42,487 nt of DNA from a virus. The stretch is taken from the IMG/VR virus record IMGVR_UViG_3300023180_000126, positions 1 through 42,487 of that record; one strand, 5' to 3'. The translations under genes were made by a program, and so were the position numbers. The notes below the pieces were generated by a model that saw nothing but the letters and a program-made list of their open reading frames with translations, did no database searches and was not told where the DNA came from. This document shows, one piece after another, positions 30,756 to 38,600 of the stretch. Position 1 is the stretch's first letter, and every line of letters begins with the position of its first letter.

Positions 30756-31647
30756 GGTAATCACATCATACAAACCTGGCTGTTGGGAACAGTACGGCAA
30801 GAAGGGCATTGAGTCAATGGCCGAACAGTTTCCGCCAGAAGTGGACATAGTTGTGTATGCTGAAGAACCAAAGCCTGACTGTAAATACGGTCGTATCCAA
30901 TGGATAGACCTCAACACGGCCGAGCCAGAACTTTTTAAATTCAAGAACAAACACAAAGATGATCCGGTCGCTAACGGAGAACTCCAAGAGATACCGGGTG
31001 GTGTGAGAAGACCCGCCGAATTACAAACCAAGGGCGGTGCCGACAAGAATAAAGGATCATTCCTATGGGCGGCTGTGAGATTCGCCAACAAAGTTTTCTG
31101 TGTGGTCAATGCTGTAAGGAACTCGAAGGACTATGACTACGTGGTGTGGATAGACGGTGACACTTTCACTTTCAGGTCCGTGCCGATGGATTTCTTTGAG
31201 AAACTACTGCCTAAGGAGACCATGTTGACCTATCTTGGTAGGGAGAATCCAAACCTACACGATGGTGGCAAGTATCCCGAATGCGGTTTCGTGGGATATA
31301 ACATGCGACACCCTGAAATACAGAATTTCGTAAACGATTGGGAAAAACTCTATATAACAGATGATGTCTTCAAACTCCTGGAGTGGCACGACAGTTACGT
31401 GTTCTGGCACCTGTCAAAGATTTATAGGAAAGAAAGAGGCATAACAGTCAATGATATAGGATACTGGAAAGGGGTCAAAGGTCATCATGTGTTCGTCAAC
31501 AGTGAACTGGGACTTTACATGGATCACCTCAAAGGAAAAAGGAAGAAGTTAGGCACATCCGCCAAAAATGATTTACGTGTCAACTCCAATACTTCTACAG
31601 ACATCAGGTCCATCGATTACTGGAAGAAAGCGCCGCCCACGATATGA
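30745..31647 (+). CDS. GT-A-fold glycosyltransferase
   Basis: A 300-residue protein. VITSYKPGCWEQYGKKGIES (5-24) begins the nucleotide-binding fold and VVWIDGDTFTF (133-143) carries the DxD motif (D137, D139). YLGRENPNLHDGGKYPECGFVGYN follows in two parts and contains the acceptor loop, and EWHDSYVF near 212 supplies a D/E residue often acting as base. Overlaps the sulfotransferase by 11 bases. A TTTAAATA octamer nine bases before the ATG could give separate late expression. The sugar donor is unknown. Confidence 0.8.
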   Translation: MKIKVITSYKPGCWEQYGKKGIESMAEQFPPEVDIVVYAEEPKPDCKYGRIQWIDLNTAEPELFKFKNKHKDDPVANGELQEIPGGVRRPAELQTKGGADKNKGSFLWAAVRFANKVFCVVNAVRNSKDYDYVVWIDGDTFTFRSVPMDFFEKLLPKETMLTYLGRENPNLHDGGKYPECGFVGYNMRHPEIQNFVNDWEKLYITDDVFKLLEWHDSYVFWHLSKIYRKERGITVNDIGYWKGVKGHHVFVNSELGLYMDHLKGKRKKLGTSAKNDLRVNSNTSTDIRSIDYWKKAPPTI

Positions 31648-32516
31648 GACTAGAAGTTTGGACAGAATACGGGCCATTGAATTCAAAACCCATCTTTGAT
31701 GCTTTCATAAAAAGTTTGGAAGATGCTGGTGAGACTGTATATCTAAACAAGTCTGCCAACGCTGACGTGGCCGTGATATGGAGTGTGTTATGGCGAGGCA
31801 GGATGGAACAGTATCAGAAGATCTGGAGAGAATATAGGGGCAGTGGTCGACCGGTCATAGTCATAGAAGTCGGGGGACTGAGAAGGAACCAAAGTTTTAA
31901 AATTGGCATCAACGGTATCAACAGAGATGCTGATTTCGCCAATCAAGAGTATGACGACAAGAGATGGCCACTCTTCAAACACGAGCTACAGCCTTGGAAC
32001 CCTACAGGTGATATCATTGTGATATGTGGACAACACGATGCTTCTGAACAATGGAAGGGACTTCCTAGAATGGAAAATTGGATTGTTCAACAAATCACAG
32101 AAATAAGGAAGTATACAACGAGACCAATATTGGTCAGGCCACATCCTAGGAATCAGATATCATTTGATCCCGGTAAATTTGACAATGTCAAAATCAGAAT
32201 GCCCAAAAGAGATTACAGGACATACGATGATACAGATTTCAAAAAAACTTTAAAAAGGACATGGGCCGTGGTCAATCACAGTTCCAACCCGGCCATGGAG
32301 GCGGTCATAAAAGGTATTCCTGTTTTCGTTTCTGAATCCAGTTTGTGTCATGATGTGGGTAACATCAAACTTATTGACATCAACACACCTGCCATGCCTA
32401 ACAGAATCAATTGGGCAAATCAATTGGCATACACCGAATGGTTCAAGGACGAGATAGAGGCGGGCTTGCCATGGGGGAGAATCAAAAAAAGACTCGAAGA
32501 GAAATATATCAAATGA
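31644..32516 (+). CDS. KpsC/GT-B-like glycan transferase, paralogue D
   Basis: A 290-residue paralogue. The N-terminal half reads VWTEYGPLNSKPIFDAFIKS and DVAVIWSVLWRGRMEQY, a Rossmann-like start; RPVIVIEVGG and IVICGQHD follow. The shared C-terminal set is TTRPILVRPHPRN, WAVVNHSSNPAMEAVIKGIPVF, KLIDINTPAMPNRINWANQLAY and EIEAGLPWGRIKKRL. It begins with an ATGA overlap and ends with another, so it is translated with its neighbours. The family now has four members with roughly the same ends but different N-termini, as expected if each recognises a different acceptor. Confidence 0.62.
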   Translation: MRLEVWTEYGPLNSKPIFDAFIKSLEDAGETVYLNKSANADVAVIWSVLWRGRMEQYQKIWREYRGSGRPVIVIEVGGLRRNQSFKIGINGINRDADFANQEYDDKRWPLFKHELQPWNPTGDIIVICGQHDASEQWKGLPRMENWIVQQITEIRKYTTRPILVRPHPRNQISFDPGKFDNVKIRMPKRDYRTYDDTDFKKTLKRTWAVVNHSSNPAMEAVIKGIPVFVSESSLCHDVGNIKLIDINTPAMPNRINWANQLAYTEWFKDEIEAGLPWGRIKKRLEEKYIK

Positions 32517-33280
32517 AAGTAATAAACATAGGACAGAGGAATGTCATAGAACCTATAGAATGGAAACCATACACCGGCGAAACTATTATTGTAAAGACAA
32601 TACTGCGACAAGGCAAGAAGATACAAGAGACTGCCTACTACGAAGACAAAGTTAAAGCAGTGCCACGTGGTAATGCCTATTGTATAGGAAATGGACCTTC
32701 CAGAAAAGGATTTGATCTGAACAAACTGAAGTCAACAGGGCAAACTTATGGCTGTAATGCTTTGTATAGAGATTTCATACCAGACTTCATATTTTCGGTC
32801 GATACAAAGATTACCGTGAAGATGTGCGAAGACGAAGTGGGGCTAAAGACTGTTCACTATGCACCATCATTGGAAGTGAATAGGAAACAGAACAAGGGCA
32901 TGTTACATCTGATTCCCTATAATCCTCACTGGATTTCAGGTAACGCCGCATTCTGGACAGCGGGAATACATGGACACAAAAATATATATCTGCTAGGGTA
33001 TGACTTCCGAGAGTACGGCGCGGGGCAGTTGAATAACATCTACCAAGACACCGAGTGTTATGGTGAGAGGAATAACGATGCTATCTTTGAGGGGTGGTTA
33101 AAAACTTTCAGGGACATGTTGAAGATGAGACCATATGTGAATTACACATTGGTGCATGATAATCCCCCAAGTTTCCTACATAATCTACAGACAGGAACGG
33201 ACATGGGCAACAGTAGAATAATCAGTTATAAGGAATTTAACGATACAGTCTTAAACCAGCACTCTCAAACTTCTGTCTAA
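32513..33280 (+). CDS. GT42/DUF115-like protein of phage glycan clusters
   Basis: A 255-residue protein from ATG 32513 (ATGA overlap). AYCIGNGPSRKGFDLNKL (55-72) is the nucleotide-binding start found in sialyltransferases of family GT42 and in DUF115/Maf-like proteins; YGCNALYRDFIPDFIFSVD (79-97) follows in the same order as those families. WISGNAAFWTAGIHGHKNIYLLGYD is split over ~145-169, and the D in GYDF may bind the donor. Both sugar transfer and nucleotide-sugar handling are possible. Last gene of the plus-strand glycan operon; its 3' end overlaps the convergent SprT gene by 44 bases. Confidence 0.6.
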   Translation: MKVINIGQRNVIEPIEWKPYTGETIIVKTILRQGKKIQETAYYEDKVKAVPRGNAYCIGNGPSRKGFDLNKLKSTGQTYGCNALYRDFIPDFIFSVDTKITVKMCEDEVGLKTVHYAPSLEVNRKQNKGMLHLIPYNPHWISGNAAFWTAGIHGHKNIYLLGYDFREYGAGQLNNIYQDTECYGERNNDAIFEGWLKTFRDMLKMRPYVNYTLVHDNPPSFLHNLQTGTDMGNSRIISYKEFNDTVLNQHSQTSV

Positions 33281-33701
33281 AAGCATAGAAGTTTTTATTG
33301 TGATTAGAGAACGGATCTTTCAACACAGTCATCTGGTATAGGTGCACCATCTCGTGTGCTAAGGTCTCTATGAAATCTTTCCAGGTTGGAAACTTTTCGT
33401 GCAGTTGTATGTAGTAATCCACAGGTACGTGGTGTGGTATCTTGCGTTGATCAAACTTGCCCTTAGGTGTTTTCCTATTGTCCCAGTTGGCCACGCATCT
33501 GCCCCAATCTCCCACTAGGCGCTTCACTTCAATGTGAACCCTGCCCAGTCTAGAGCCAAATAGCATGACATTCAGTTTGGAAAACCAGTGTGCGGCTACC
33601 ATAGATGTAGGTCTATACCCTCGCACATTACCACTCATAGCAAGTTTATTTTCAAATTGTCTCTTGAGCTGTTTCTTTTTGCTGTGTGCCTTCTTTTCCA
33701 T
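33237..33701 (-). CDS. SprT-like zinc metalloprotease
   Basis: A 154-residue protein with the zinc-protease motif HEMVH (116-120) in LAHEMVHLYQ and a preceding helix KDFIETL. After it comes NKNFYAFRQKFESAG, typical of SprT-type domains (H-x-x-x-F-x-x-x). The N-terminus is lysine-rich (KKAHSKKKQLKRQ), suggesting DNA contact. SprT-like proteins cut proteins crosslinked to DNA, which would fit its place next to UvsW. A third zinc ligand could be the histidine in SNHNKNF. Start ATG 33701; an in-frame extension to 33719 overlaps the divergent promoter. Confidence 0.8.
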   Translation of the reverse strand: MEKKAHSKKKQLKRQFENKLAMSGNVRGYRPTSMVAAHWFSKLNVMLFGSRLGRVHIEVKRLVGDWGRCVANWDNRKTPKGKFDQRKIPHHVPVDYYIQLHEKFPTWKDFIETLAHEMVHLYQMTVLKDPFSNHNKNFYAFRQKFESAGLRLYR

Positions 33702-33703
33702 GG

Positions 33704-33731
33704 TTGACCTTATTACCAATTATGTTATAAT
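33704..33731 (+). promoter_or_regulatory. Host-type promoter for the 447-residue gene and uvsW
   Basis: TTGACC (33704-33709, five of six), 16-base spacer, perfect TATAAT (33726-33731). The ATG at 33756 follows after 24 bases, so this promoter leaves a short real leader, unlike most others here. No strong SD is present. Confidence 0.6.
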
Positions 33732-33755
33732 ATACTAATAATTATCTAAATTACC

Positions 33756-35099
33756 ATGGACAAAATACGCACAGATTTGCCAAAAACAATTAACGAAGCA
33801 CTTAAAATACTAGCATATAATGATTATTTCTGGCCAGATCATCGTACGGGTCACATCAACCCGCACCCCAAGGACAAGGAGACCGTGAGATCACTAGCGG
33901 AATCACAGTACGCATGGACAGAAAAACAGGCCAAACTGGCCTTGGTCATACTCAAGAGATACCTCACCAAGTTCCAAGCACATCAGATAGACATTAAGCC
34001 CTTACTGGACAATCCAGTGTATGAGGACGACTTTAGAGTAATAAGTTTTGACAAAAGCATTGAAAAATACACAGACGATGATGGTACGGAAAAGATAGAG
34101 TTAAAATTTCCTTACAACAAGAAGATAATACAACTAATACGTTGCCTCAAGGATAAAAGAGACCTCCCTGGTATGTACGCACAGTATGACGGTGAATCTA
34201 AGAAATGGACTATGTTACACACAGATGTCACAGCATACTATCTAACTCTTATCGCTGTAAGGTACGACTTCAAATTTATCACTCCCCAATTACTTGATGA
34301 TTACGACAAGATAAAAAAGGAAGTTGTAGGACATCGACAGCCATCTGCTAGGTTATCAGGAGAAGAGATAATACTAGATCATGCGCACGAATCTCTTAAA
34401 GAATACTGGAGAGATAATGTCAAAAACAAACCATTACTACAACAGGTCGACTCGTTGAAAAATTTTGGCATCACCACAAAGGGTATCGTTGTGCCTGCTA
34501 GATCAAAATTGGCTAGTCGCATCGCCCATCATCAATATCATAAACTCTGGATTAATTCGACCAATTTTACCAAGACCGAAGTTGTACAGGCACTAATCGA
34601 TCTGGATGCGTTTCCTTTGCTGATACCTTGTCATAGCGATGTACACGAGGAACAGGAGATACAGGAATTTTGGAGTTGGATGAAGACATTCGAGGAGCAC
34701 GGCATAGACATGTTGAAACAATGTTCGTGGGGGTTTGACCTTAAGGAACCTGTGTATAGAAAAGAAAGAAGGGGTTTCAGTCCTCGCACAAATGTGATAG
34801 ATGATAAAAAACCCAGAGAGTTCTTCGAGAACTTGTACGAACTTCATCAAATGAGCAAACAGTTCAAATTCATAGACGAAAATACCAAAATTATATTTGT
34901 TCGTAACAGAATACCACGTGCATTAATTAGGAGCAAGGTAAAACCACAGGCTTCATTAATAGCATTGGGTGGTGGTTATTACGCCACAGGCACGGACAAT
35001 CTCAAAAGACTGCTTGAAAATCTTCCAAAAAAGTTGTATTATAGTGATCACCAACCAAGTAGTTGGGATTGGCATGATCACGTGATAGAACAAATATAG
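33756..35099 (+). CDS. Unknown 447-residue protein paired with UvsW, possible inactive helicase-like partner
   Basis: Not recognised. Residues ~50-75 (WTEKQAKLALVILKRYL) form a charged helix. The stretch 113-160 reads KIELKFPYNKKIIQLIRCL, then YDGESKKWTML, close in style to the HARP-like recognition domain in front of SNF2-type helicases (F-x-Y-x-x-x-I ... YD-x-x-K-x-W). The C-terminal half contains TKIIFVRNRIPRALI and LIALGGGYYATG but has no Walker A, no DExx box and no arginine-finger motif. It could be a substrate-binding subunit or degenerate helicase paralogue that works with UvsW, whose ATG begins one base after this stop. All of this beyond the coupling is inference. Confidence 0.6.
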   Translation: MDKIRTDLPKTINEALKILAYNDYFWPDHRTGHINPHPKDKETVRSLAESQYAWTEKQAKLALVILKRYLTKFQAHQIDIKPLLDNPVYEDDFRVISFDKSIEKYTDDDGTEKIELKFPYNKKIIQLIRCLKDKRDLPGMYAQYDGESKKWTMLHTDVTAYYLTLIAVRYDFKFITPQLLDDYDKIKKEVVGHRQPSARLSGEEIILDHAHESLKEYWRDNVKNKPLLQQVDSLKNFGITTKGIVVPARSKLASRIAHHQYHKLWINSTNFTKTEVVQALIDLDAFPLLIPCHSDVHEEQEIQEFWSWMKTFEEHGIDMLKQCSWGFDLKEPVYRKERRGFSPRTNVIDDKKPREFFENLYELHQMSKQFKFIDENTKIIFVRNRIPRALIRSKVKPQASLIALGGGYYATGTDNLKRLLENLPKKLYYSDHQPSSWDWHDHVIEQI

Positions 35100-35100
35100 A

Positions 35101-36564
35101 ATGAGCAGTTGTAAACTAGTAATAAAGGACGAAGTAAATGTGAAGTTCGAAAATCTCAGCCTCGAATGGAGGAAGAGATTGTCTAATAAATTCAAATACG
35201 AGATACCATACGCCAGGCACCTACCAGCGGTCAAACTGGGCAGATGGGACGGTAAGGTCAGTTTCTTTGGATTGGGCGGGACAACTTACCTGAACCTCGT
35301 AGACCAGATACTGCCCATACTGGACGAGGGTGGTGTGTACGTGGACTTTGAGGATCACAGACCACAACACAACTTCGAGTTCAAGGCCGTGGACAAGGAT
35401 TACCTGGCACACATCACTTGGCCGGAACACCATCCTTGTGCGGGACAACCCATACAGTTGAGAGACTACCAAGTTGAAGTCATAAACAAATTCATAGAAA
35501 ACCCACAGAGCATACAGGAGATAGCCACTGGTGCGGGCAAGACCATAATCACTGCGGCACTCTGCCAACTGGTGGAACCATATGGTCGTACACTAACCAT
35601 AGTGCCCAACAAGAGTTTGGTCACACAGACCGAGGAGGACTTCCTTGCTTGTAATCTAGATGTGGGAGTGTACTACGGAGACAGGAAGGAACTGGGCAGA
35701 TTCAACACCATAGCAACATGGCAGTCATTGAATGTATTGGAGAAGAAAAGCAAAGATGAACATACTACAGATTTCTTAGAGGCCATAAAAGGCATCAACA
35801 CCGTAATCATAGATGAAGTACACATGGCCAAAGCGGATGTGTTGAAAAGATTACTAACCGGACCATTCGCACATTGTGGCATACGTTGGGGACTGACTGG
35901 TACTGTGCCAAAGGCAGATTATGAGTTCATGGGTCTGAAATGTAGTATAGGCGATGTGGCCAACAGGATACAGGCCAGTGAACTTCAAGACAAAGGCGTG
36001 TTGGCCAACTGCCATGTTAATGTGCTACAGACACAGGACCATCCACAGTTCAAGACCTACGGCGAGGAACTGAAATGGTTGACAACAGATGACACTAGGA
36101 TGTCATGGGTGGCGAACACGATCAAGGACATAGCCACGTCTGGCAACACACTGATACTGGTCGATAGGATATCGGCCGGTGAGATGTTGGAGAAGAAAAT
36201 AAAGGATTCCGTGTTTGTTTCGGGATCGACCAAAAACACAGACAGGAAGGAGCAATACGATGAAGTATCTACTGCGACAAATAAAGTTATCATTGCCACA
36301 TATGGAGTTGCCGCTGTTGGCATTAATATTCCTAGGATTTTTAATCTTGTTCTTATAGAACCGGGCAAGTCTTTCGTCCGTGTGATACAGAGCATAGGAC
36401 GTGGTATCAGGAAGGCCGAGGACAAGGACAGCGTACAGATCTGGGATATCACCAGCAGTTGCAAGTTCGCGAAAAGACACCTAGGGGCAAGGAAAAAGTT
36501 TTACAAAGAGGCCAATTACCCGTATAATATAGAAAAGATAGATTATGAAAATCCTTACACTTGA
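35101..36564 (+). CDS. uvsW: UvsW helicase (SF2)
   Basis: Remodels branched DNA and R-loops and ends origin replication late in infection. The N-terminal domain (~1-110) is the small gp UvsW-type recognition fold (LPAVKLGRWDGKVSFFG). Motifs: Q-like region LRDYQVEVI (120-128), Walker A TGAGKT (143-148), DEVH (238-241), LTGT (265-268) and motif VI QSIGRGIR (430-437). Length 487 residues compared with 503 in T4. All core motifs are intact. The preceding gene is coupled by a one-base gap. The promoter of the next gene lies inside its last 65 bases. Confidence 0.95.
   Translation: MSSCKLVIKDEVNVKFENLSLEWRKRLSNKFKYEIPYARHLPAVKLGRWDGKVSFFGLGGTTYLNLVDQILPILDEGGVYVDFEDHRPQHNFEFKAVDKDYLAHITWPEHHPCAGQPIQLRDYQVEVINKFIENPQSIQEIATGAGKTIITAALCQLVEPYGRTLTIVPNKSLVTQTEEDFLACNLDVGVYYGDRKELGRFNTIATWQSLNVLEKKSKDEHTTDFLEAIKGINTVIIDEVHMAKADVLKRLLTGPFAHCGIRWGLTGTVPKADYEFMGLKCSIGDVANRIQASELQDKGVLANCHVNVLQTQDHPQFKTYGEELKWLTTDDTRMSWVANTIKDIATSGNTLILVDRISAGEMLEKKIKDSVFVSGSTKNTDRKEQYDEVSTATNKVIIATYGVAAVGINIPRIFNLVLIEPGKSFVRVIQSIGRGIRKAEDKDSVQIWDITSSCKFAKRHLGARKKFYKEANYPYNIEKIDYENPYT
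36500..36528 (+). promoter_or_regulatory. Host-type promoter within the uvsW end
   Basis: TTTACA (36500-36505, five of six), 17-base spacer, perfect TATAAT (36523-36528), 16 bases before the ATG at 36545. It would drive the cluster of small replication-associated genes. Confidence 0.6.
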
Positions 36565-37048
36565 TGACAGGACATACAAATTAGAGAAGATCCCAGAATG
36601 GGTGGATGAGAAATTGAGGTTCGCAGTGCTAGACAATTCTGATCCTAACAACCCAGACTTCTTCTACATACCTTTGATATTCCTGGAAAGTTTCAACGCA
36701 CCCGCGGCGGTGTTGGAGATCGGTGATCACAAGATCAAGATGCCGTTAGATTGGAAGATGCTGATAGGCGAGGCCGGACAGTCAGAGATGCATGTGTTAC
36801 CGATAACCAGTCTCAACGACAGAGGTTTTGACGCTTTCACATTCAATCCGTTATCCAGCACCAAACCTGAATTCATGCCCATAGACGTGGTGGACATCTA
36901 CACAGAAGTAAAATGGTACTTCCCCAAGATCAAGTCGGGACAGATGTTGGCAGTTCCATTGACCAATGGACGTAGACCCATGTGTGCCTATTTCGTCAAG
37001 GACATATCCAGGCAGTGCGAGCAGGTTGATTATGGCTCAGTCTGGTAG
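36545..37048 (+). CDS. Conserved protein of marine T4-like phages next to uvsW, unknown function
   Basis: A 167-residue protein. LRFAVLDNSDPNNPDFFYIPL (24-44), FNAPAAVLEIGDHKI and KWYFPKIKSGQMLAVPL are segments I remember from a core cyanophage protein encoded beside uvsW, always without function. It is alpha/beta with no catalytic motif. CAYFVKDISRQCEQV near the end carries two cysteines. The start overlaps the last 20 bases of uvsW. Possible replication or late-transcription accessory factor by context only. Confidence 0.65.
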   Translation: MKILTLDDRTYKLEKIPEWVDEKLRFAVLDNSDPNNPDFFYIPLIFLESFNAPAAVLEIGDHKIKMPLDWKMLIGEAGQSEMHVLPITSLNDRGFDAFTFNPLSSTKPEFMPIDVVDIYTEVKWYFPKIKSGQMLAVPLTNGRRPMCAYFVKDISRQCEQVDYGSVW

Positions 37049-37265
37049 GCGAACAATCACGATAGATGCGCCTGTAATAATAACTAGCAACAAGATTGCT
37101 GTGTGGATGAATGAGGATTGGATGCATGACTTCTTTGACTTCATGAAGGAGAATAAATTCAAACTTTCAGGTTTACAACACATGCATAATAAAATAAAAT
37201 TAACATTCGTAACAGCAAAAGAATGTACGATGTTTGGATTAAAATATGCCAGCAGAAAAAAATAG
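37032..37265 (+). CDS. Small unknown protein (77 residues)
   Basis: Starts at ATG 37032, 17 bases inside the end of the preceding gene; an open frame upstream of it is shadow. VWMNEDWMHDFFDFMKENKF is a tryptophan- and phenylalanine-rich helix, followed by a strand pair (IKLTFVTAKECTMFGLKYA). Ends in a lysine/arginine tail and overlaps the next gene by 20 bases. No family recognised; the coupling implies a shared role with the flanking genes. Confidence 0.55.
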   Translation: MAQSGRRTITIDAPVIITSNKIAVWMNEDWMHDFFDFMKENKFKLSGLQHMHNKIKLTFVTAKECTMFGLKYASRKK

Positions 37266-37707
37266 AAAATTTTTTGATTTGAGGAATGGTCTTAAGGCCG
37301 TGGACTTTAGGAACAAAGACTACTTTGACAGGATAGACGACAAGGAGCAGTCATTGTATTCACCTTACATGCTGATGAGGTATGTATCGAGCTGTTCTTC
37401 CAAGGATCGTTTCTACGTGGAACATTACGTGGAGATGATCAATGAATGTGTTAATAAAAACATGAAAGAGCTATCATGGTACAAAAATCATAAAAAATTA
37501 TCTTGGATATTAACTTCTATGTGTGGTTCTCTGCAACAGCAGTTTCATCCATTTATTAAACCCATGAAGAGAGTTACAAATAAAAGTTTAGAAAAATTAT
37601 CAAAAATATATCCACAATGGCACATAGATGATTTAGAAGCACTAGACAAAATATTAACTGATCGAGAACTAGAGGAACTACTTGAAGAGCATGGCATCAA
37701 CGAATAA
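37246..37707 (+). CDS. Probable clamp-loader small subunit, gp62-like
   Basis: A 153-residue helical protein. FDLRNGLKAVDFRNKDYFD, then YSPYMLMRYVSSCSSKD (38-54), a long helix, FHPFIKPMKR and DDLEALDKILTDRELEELLE follow the order of the gp62 family in marine T4-like phages (LKAINxTKxxLF ... YxPYxxNxxLS ... FxPWxK ... LxxxELxxLxxxL). gp62 holds gp44 subunits to load the gp45 clamp. However, key residues differ (M-L-M-R for I-N-K/R), and gp44 and gp45 are not in this window. The alternative is an unrelated replication protein. AT-rich 3' half. Confidence 0.45.
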   Translation: MPAEKNRKFFDLRNGLKAVDFRNKDYFDRIDDKEQSLYSPYMLMRYVSSCSSKDRFYVEHYVEMINECVNKNMKELSWYKNHKKLSWILTSMCGSLQQQFHPFIKPMKRVTNKSLEKLSKIYPQWHIDDLEALDKILTDRELEELLEEHGINE

Positions 37708-38374
37708 ATGCACATACTGTGGCAAGGAGTTCGCTAAGGAAAGAACCTTGCAGGTACACCTGTGTGAACCCAAACGCAGATATCTACAACGAGATGAGAA
37801 GTGGGTGGTCAACGCATTCATGGTGTTCCAGAGATTTTATCAGATACACCAACACAACTCCAAACCTAAGACATACGATGATTTTGTCAAGAGCGCATAC
37901 TACAATGCGTTCGTTAAGTTTGGCAGATACATCATGCATATCAACCCATTGTATCCAGACAAGTACATAGACTATGTGCTACGATCAAAGATCAAACTAG
38001 ACCACTGGGCTAGAGATGATCTATATGAGGAGTACCTGATAGAAACTTTGAAGTCAGAGCCGGTAGAATCGGCCTTGCAACGTAGCATAGCGACAATGAT
38101 GGACTGGGCTAACGAACAGAACGCACAGTGGAGTGACTACTTCAGATTGGTCAACACCAATCGAGCAGTGCAACACATACAACAAGGTGCGATAAGTCCA
38201 TGGCTACTGTTAGGTTGCAGTGCAGGAAAGAAAATGTTAAAATCATTTAACGACGAGCAACTACAGATGATAGAGAGATTCATAAACCCAAGTTTCTGGC
38301 CAAGCAAGATCAAGAGCTATCCAGCAGACCTATTGTTGGTTCAGGAGACGGCTAGGGAGGCCAAGATTGTCTAA
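37691..38374 (+). CDS. Zinc-finger protein of unknown function in the replication cluster
   Basis: A 227-residue protein. CTYCGKEFAKERTLQVHLC gives a C2HC finger (C7, C10, H23, C25) with the classic C2H2-like spacing and hydrophobic core (F14, L20). After the basic PKRR comes a long helical domain (WVVNAFMVFQRFYQIHQHNS, YNAFVKFGRYIMHINPLYPD, AISPWLLLGCSAGKKML). Start ATG 37691 is 17 bases inside the gp62-like gene; a TTG three codons earlier is the alternative. Likely nucleic-acid binding. It is followed by the TTG-started small gene with a strong SD in its 3' end. Confidence 0.65.
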   Translation: MASTNKCTYCGKEFAKERTLQVHLCEPKRRYLQRDEKWVVNAFMVFQRFYQIHQHNSKPKTYDDFVKSAYYNAFVKFGRYIMHINPLYPDKYIDYVLRSKIKLDHWARDDLYEEYLIETLKSEPVESALQRSIATMMDWANEQNAQWSDYFRLVNTNRAVQHIQQGAISPWLLLGCSAGKKMLKSFNDEQLQMIERFINPSFWPSKIKSYPADLLLVQETAREAKIV

Positions 38375-38600
38375 GATTGATCTAGAGATAGCGGACAATT
38401 TGGATTTCGAAGACGGGGACTGTGCGGTGGTAATCAAAGAAGACGGATCAATAGGAAGGGTGATTATGCCAGACATCAACAGGAATGTTCTTGATTCAGA
38501 AGGATACAGGAAACTGTTAGACGTACTAGAAGTTTTACAGCCGGGATCACGTGACAAGATGATACAACATGCTGAAAAAGGCAAAGGGAGTATGCACTAA
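38367..38600 (+). CDS. Small acidic protein with TTG start
   Basis: A 77-residue protein. The only start that covers the frame is TTG 38367, supported by an excellent Shine-Dalgarno AGGGAGG (38354-38360) six bases upstream, one of the few in this region. It overlaps the zinc-finger gene end. CAVVIKEDGSIGRVIMPDI is a strand pair and SEGYRKLLDVLEVLQP a helix. Its stop shares a base with the next ATG, coupling it to the polymerase-like gene. Function unknown; it may be a chaperone or partner of that protein. Confidence 0.65.
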   Translation: MSKIDLEIADNLDFEDGDCAVVIKEDGSIGRVIMPDINRNVLDSEGYRKLLDVLEVLQPGSRDKMIQHAEKGKGSMH

